Shown here one piece after another: positions 62,736-62,764 of a DNA stretch of 62,764 bases. The notes below the pieces were generated by a model. The model saw nothing but the letters and a program-made list of their open reading frames with translations, made no database searches and had not been told where the DNA came from. The number at the start of each line of letters is the position of its first letter. Position 1 is the first letter of the stretch. The stretch covers positions 1 to 62,764 of the forward strand of contig JAFLTV010000009.1 in assembly GCA_022509105.1 (NCBI GenBank), read 5' to 3'. The position numbers and the translations under genes were made by a program. Origin of the DNA: Muribaculaceae bacterium (GTDB lineage Bacteria > Bacteroidota > Bacteroidia > Bacteroidales > Muribaculaceae).

Positions 62736-62764
62736 TATTTTTGCAATTATTATCATGATTTTAG
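62736..62764 (+). promoter_or_regulatory. -7 box and possible start of a gene leaving the window
   Basis: TATTTTTG at 62736-62743 followed by an ATG at 62755 that runs off the edge. Too short to identify. Confidence 0.3.

Noticed and set aside
1..62764. tRNA, rRNA or insertion sequence
   Set aside because: I saw no cloverleaf with a CCA-type end, no rRNA signature, and no transposase or integrase in either strand.

Overview
The window comes from an anaerobic gut-type member of the Bacteroidales. The evidence is a SusC/SusD pair, a hybrid two-component regulator (HTCS), a Nudix-type AraR regulator next to araD, OMP_b-brl_3 outer-membrane barrels, lipoprotein signal peptides throughout, and promoters of the Bacteroidetes type (TAnnTTTG -7 box). 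I cannot fix the genus; Muribaculaceae or Prevotellaceae-like would fit.

Layout. (1) 1-7.7 kb, AT-rich accessory flank: the 3' end of an outer-membrane barrel gene, a toxin-antitoxin-like pair, an RprX/RprY-like two-component system, a divergent lipoprotein plus outer-membrane barrel, and two small membrane/lipoprotein genes. (2) 7.8-45.9 kb: a block of about 38 kb with every gene on the minus strand. In transcription order: DUF4859 protein; GH127 - SusC - SusD - DUF4859 surface lipoprotein - zinc peptidase - CotH lipoprotein - zinc peptidase - HTCS - M64 peptidase; then an arabinose operon (galM - Na+/sugar symporter - araR - araD - araA - araB - 59-aa lipoprotein); then P5C dehydrogenase - zincin lipoprotein - Xaa-Pro aminopeptidase - HypD-like glycyl radical enzyme - GH97 - radical SAM activase. 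(3) 46-55 kb, plus strand: GH97 - GH43 - GH127, then transketolase. (4) 55-62.7 kb: OPT-family oligopeptide transporter, DUF975 membrane protein, a TonB-type outer-membrane barrel, a small hypothetical, an AAA/DUF4143 ATPase, and a 33-bp tandem repeat.

Main interpretation (inference from gene content). The locus looks like a complete system for eating plant hydroxyproline-rich glycoproteins (extensin type), covering both sugar and protein. Extensins carry beta-L-arabinofuranose chains on hydroxyproline (Hyp), capped by alpha-L-arabinofuranose, and single alpha-galactose on serine. The locus has two PF07944/GH127 beta-L-arabinofuranosidases, one GH43, two retaining-type GH97 enzymes, four predicted exported zinc metallopeptidases, an oligopeptide transporter, a cytosolic Xaa-Pro aminopeptidase, a HypD-like dehydratase that keeps the Hyp-binding residues, its activase, and a P5C dehydrogenase. 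Hyp would be converted to pyrroline-5-carboxylate and oxidised to glutamate, while arabinose goes through AraA/AraB/AraD to xylulose 5-phosphate and transketolase.

Regulation visible in the DNA. Three promoters (GH127-SusCD, the 335-aa DUF4859 gene, and GH97-GH43-GH127) share one architecture: two adjoining 21-bp direct repeats, a 17-18 nt gap, then a TAnnTTTG box. I propose this as the operator of the local HTCS. A perfect 17-bp palindrome before galM is the likely AraR operator.
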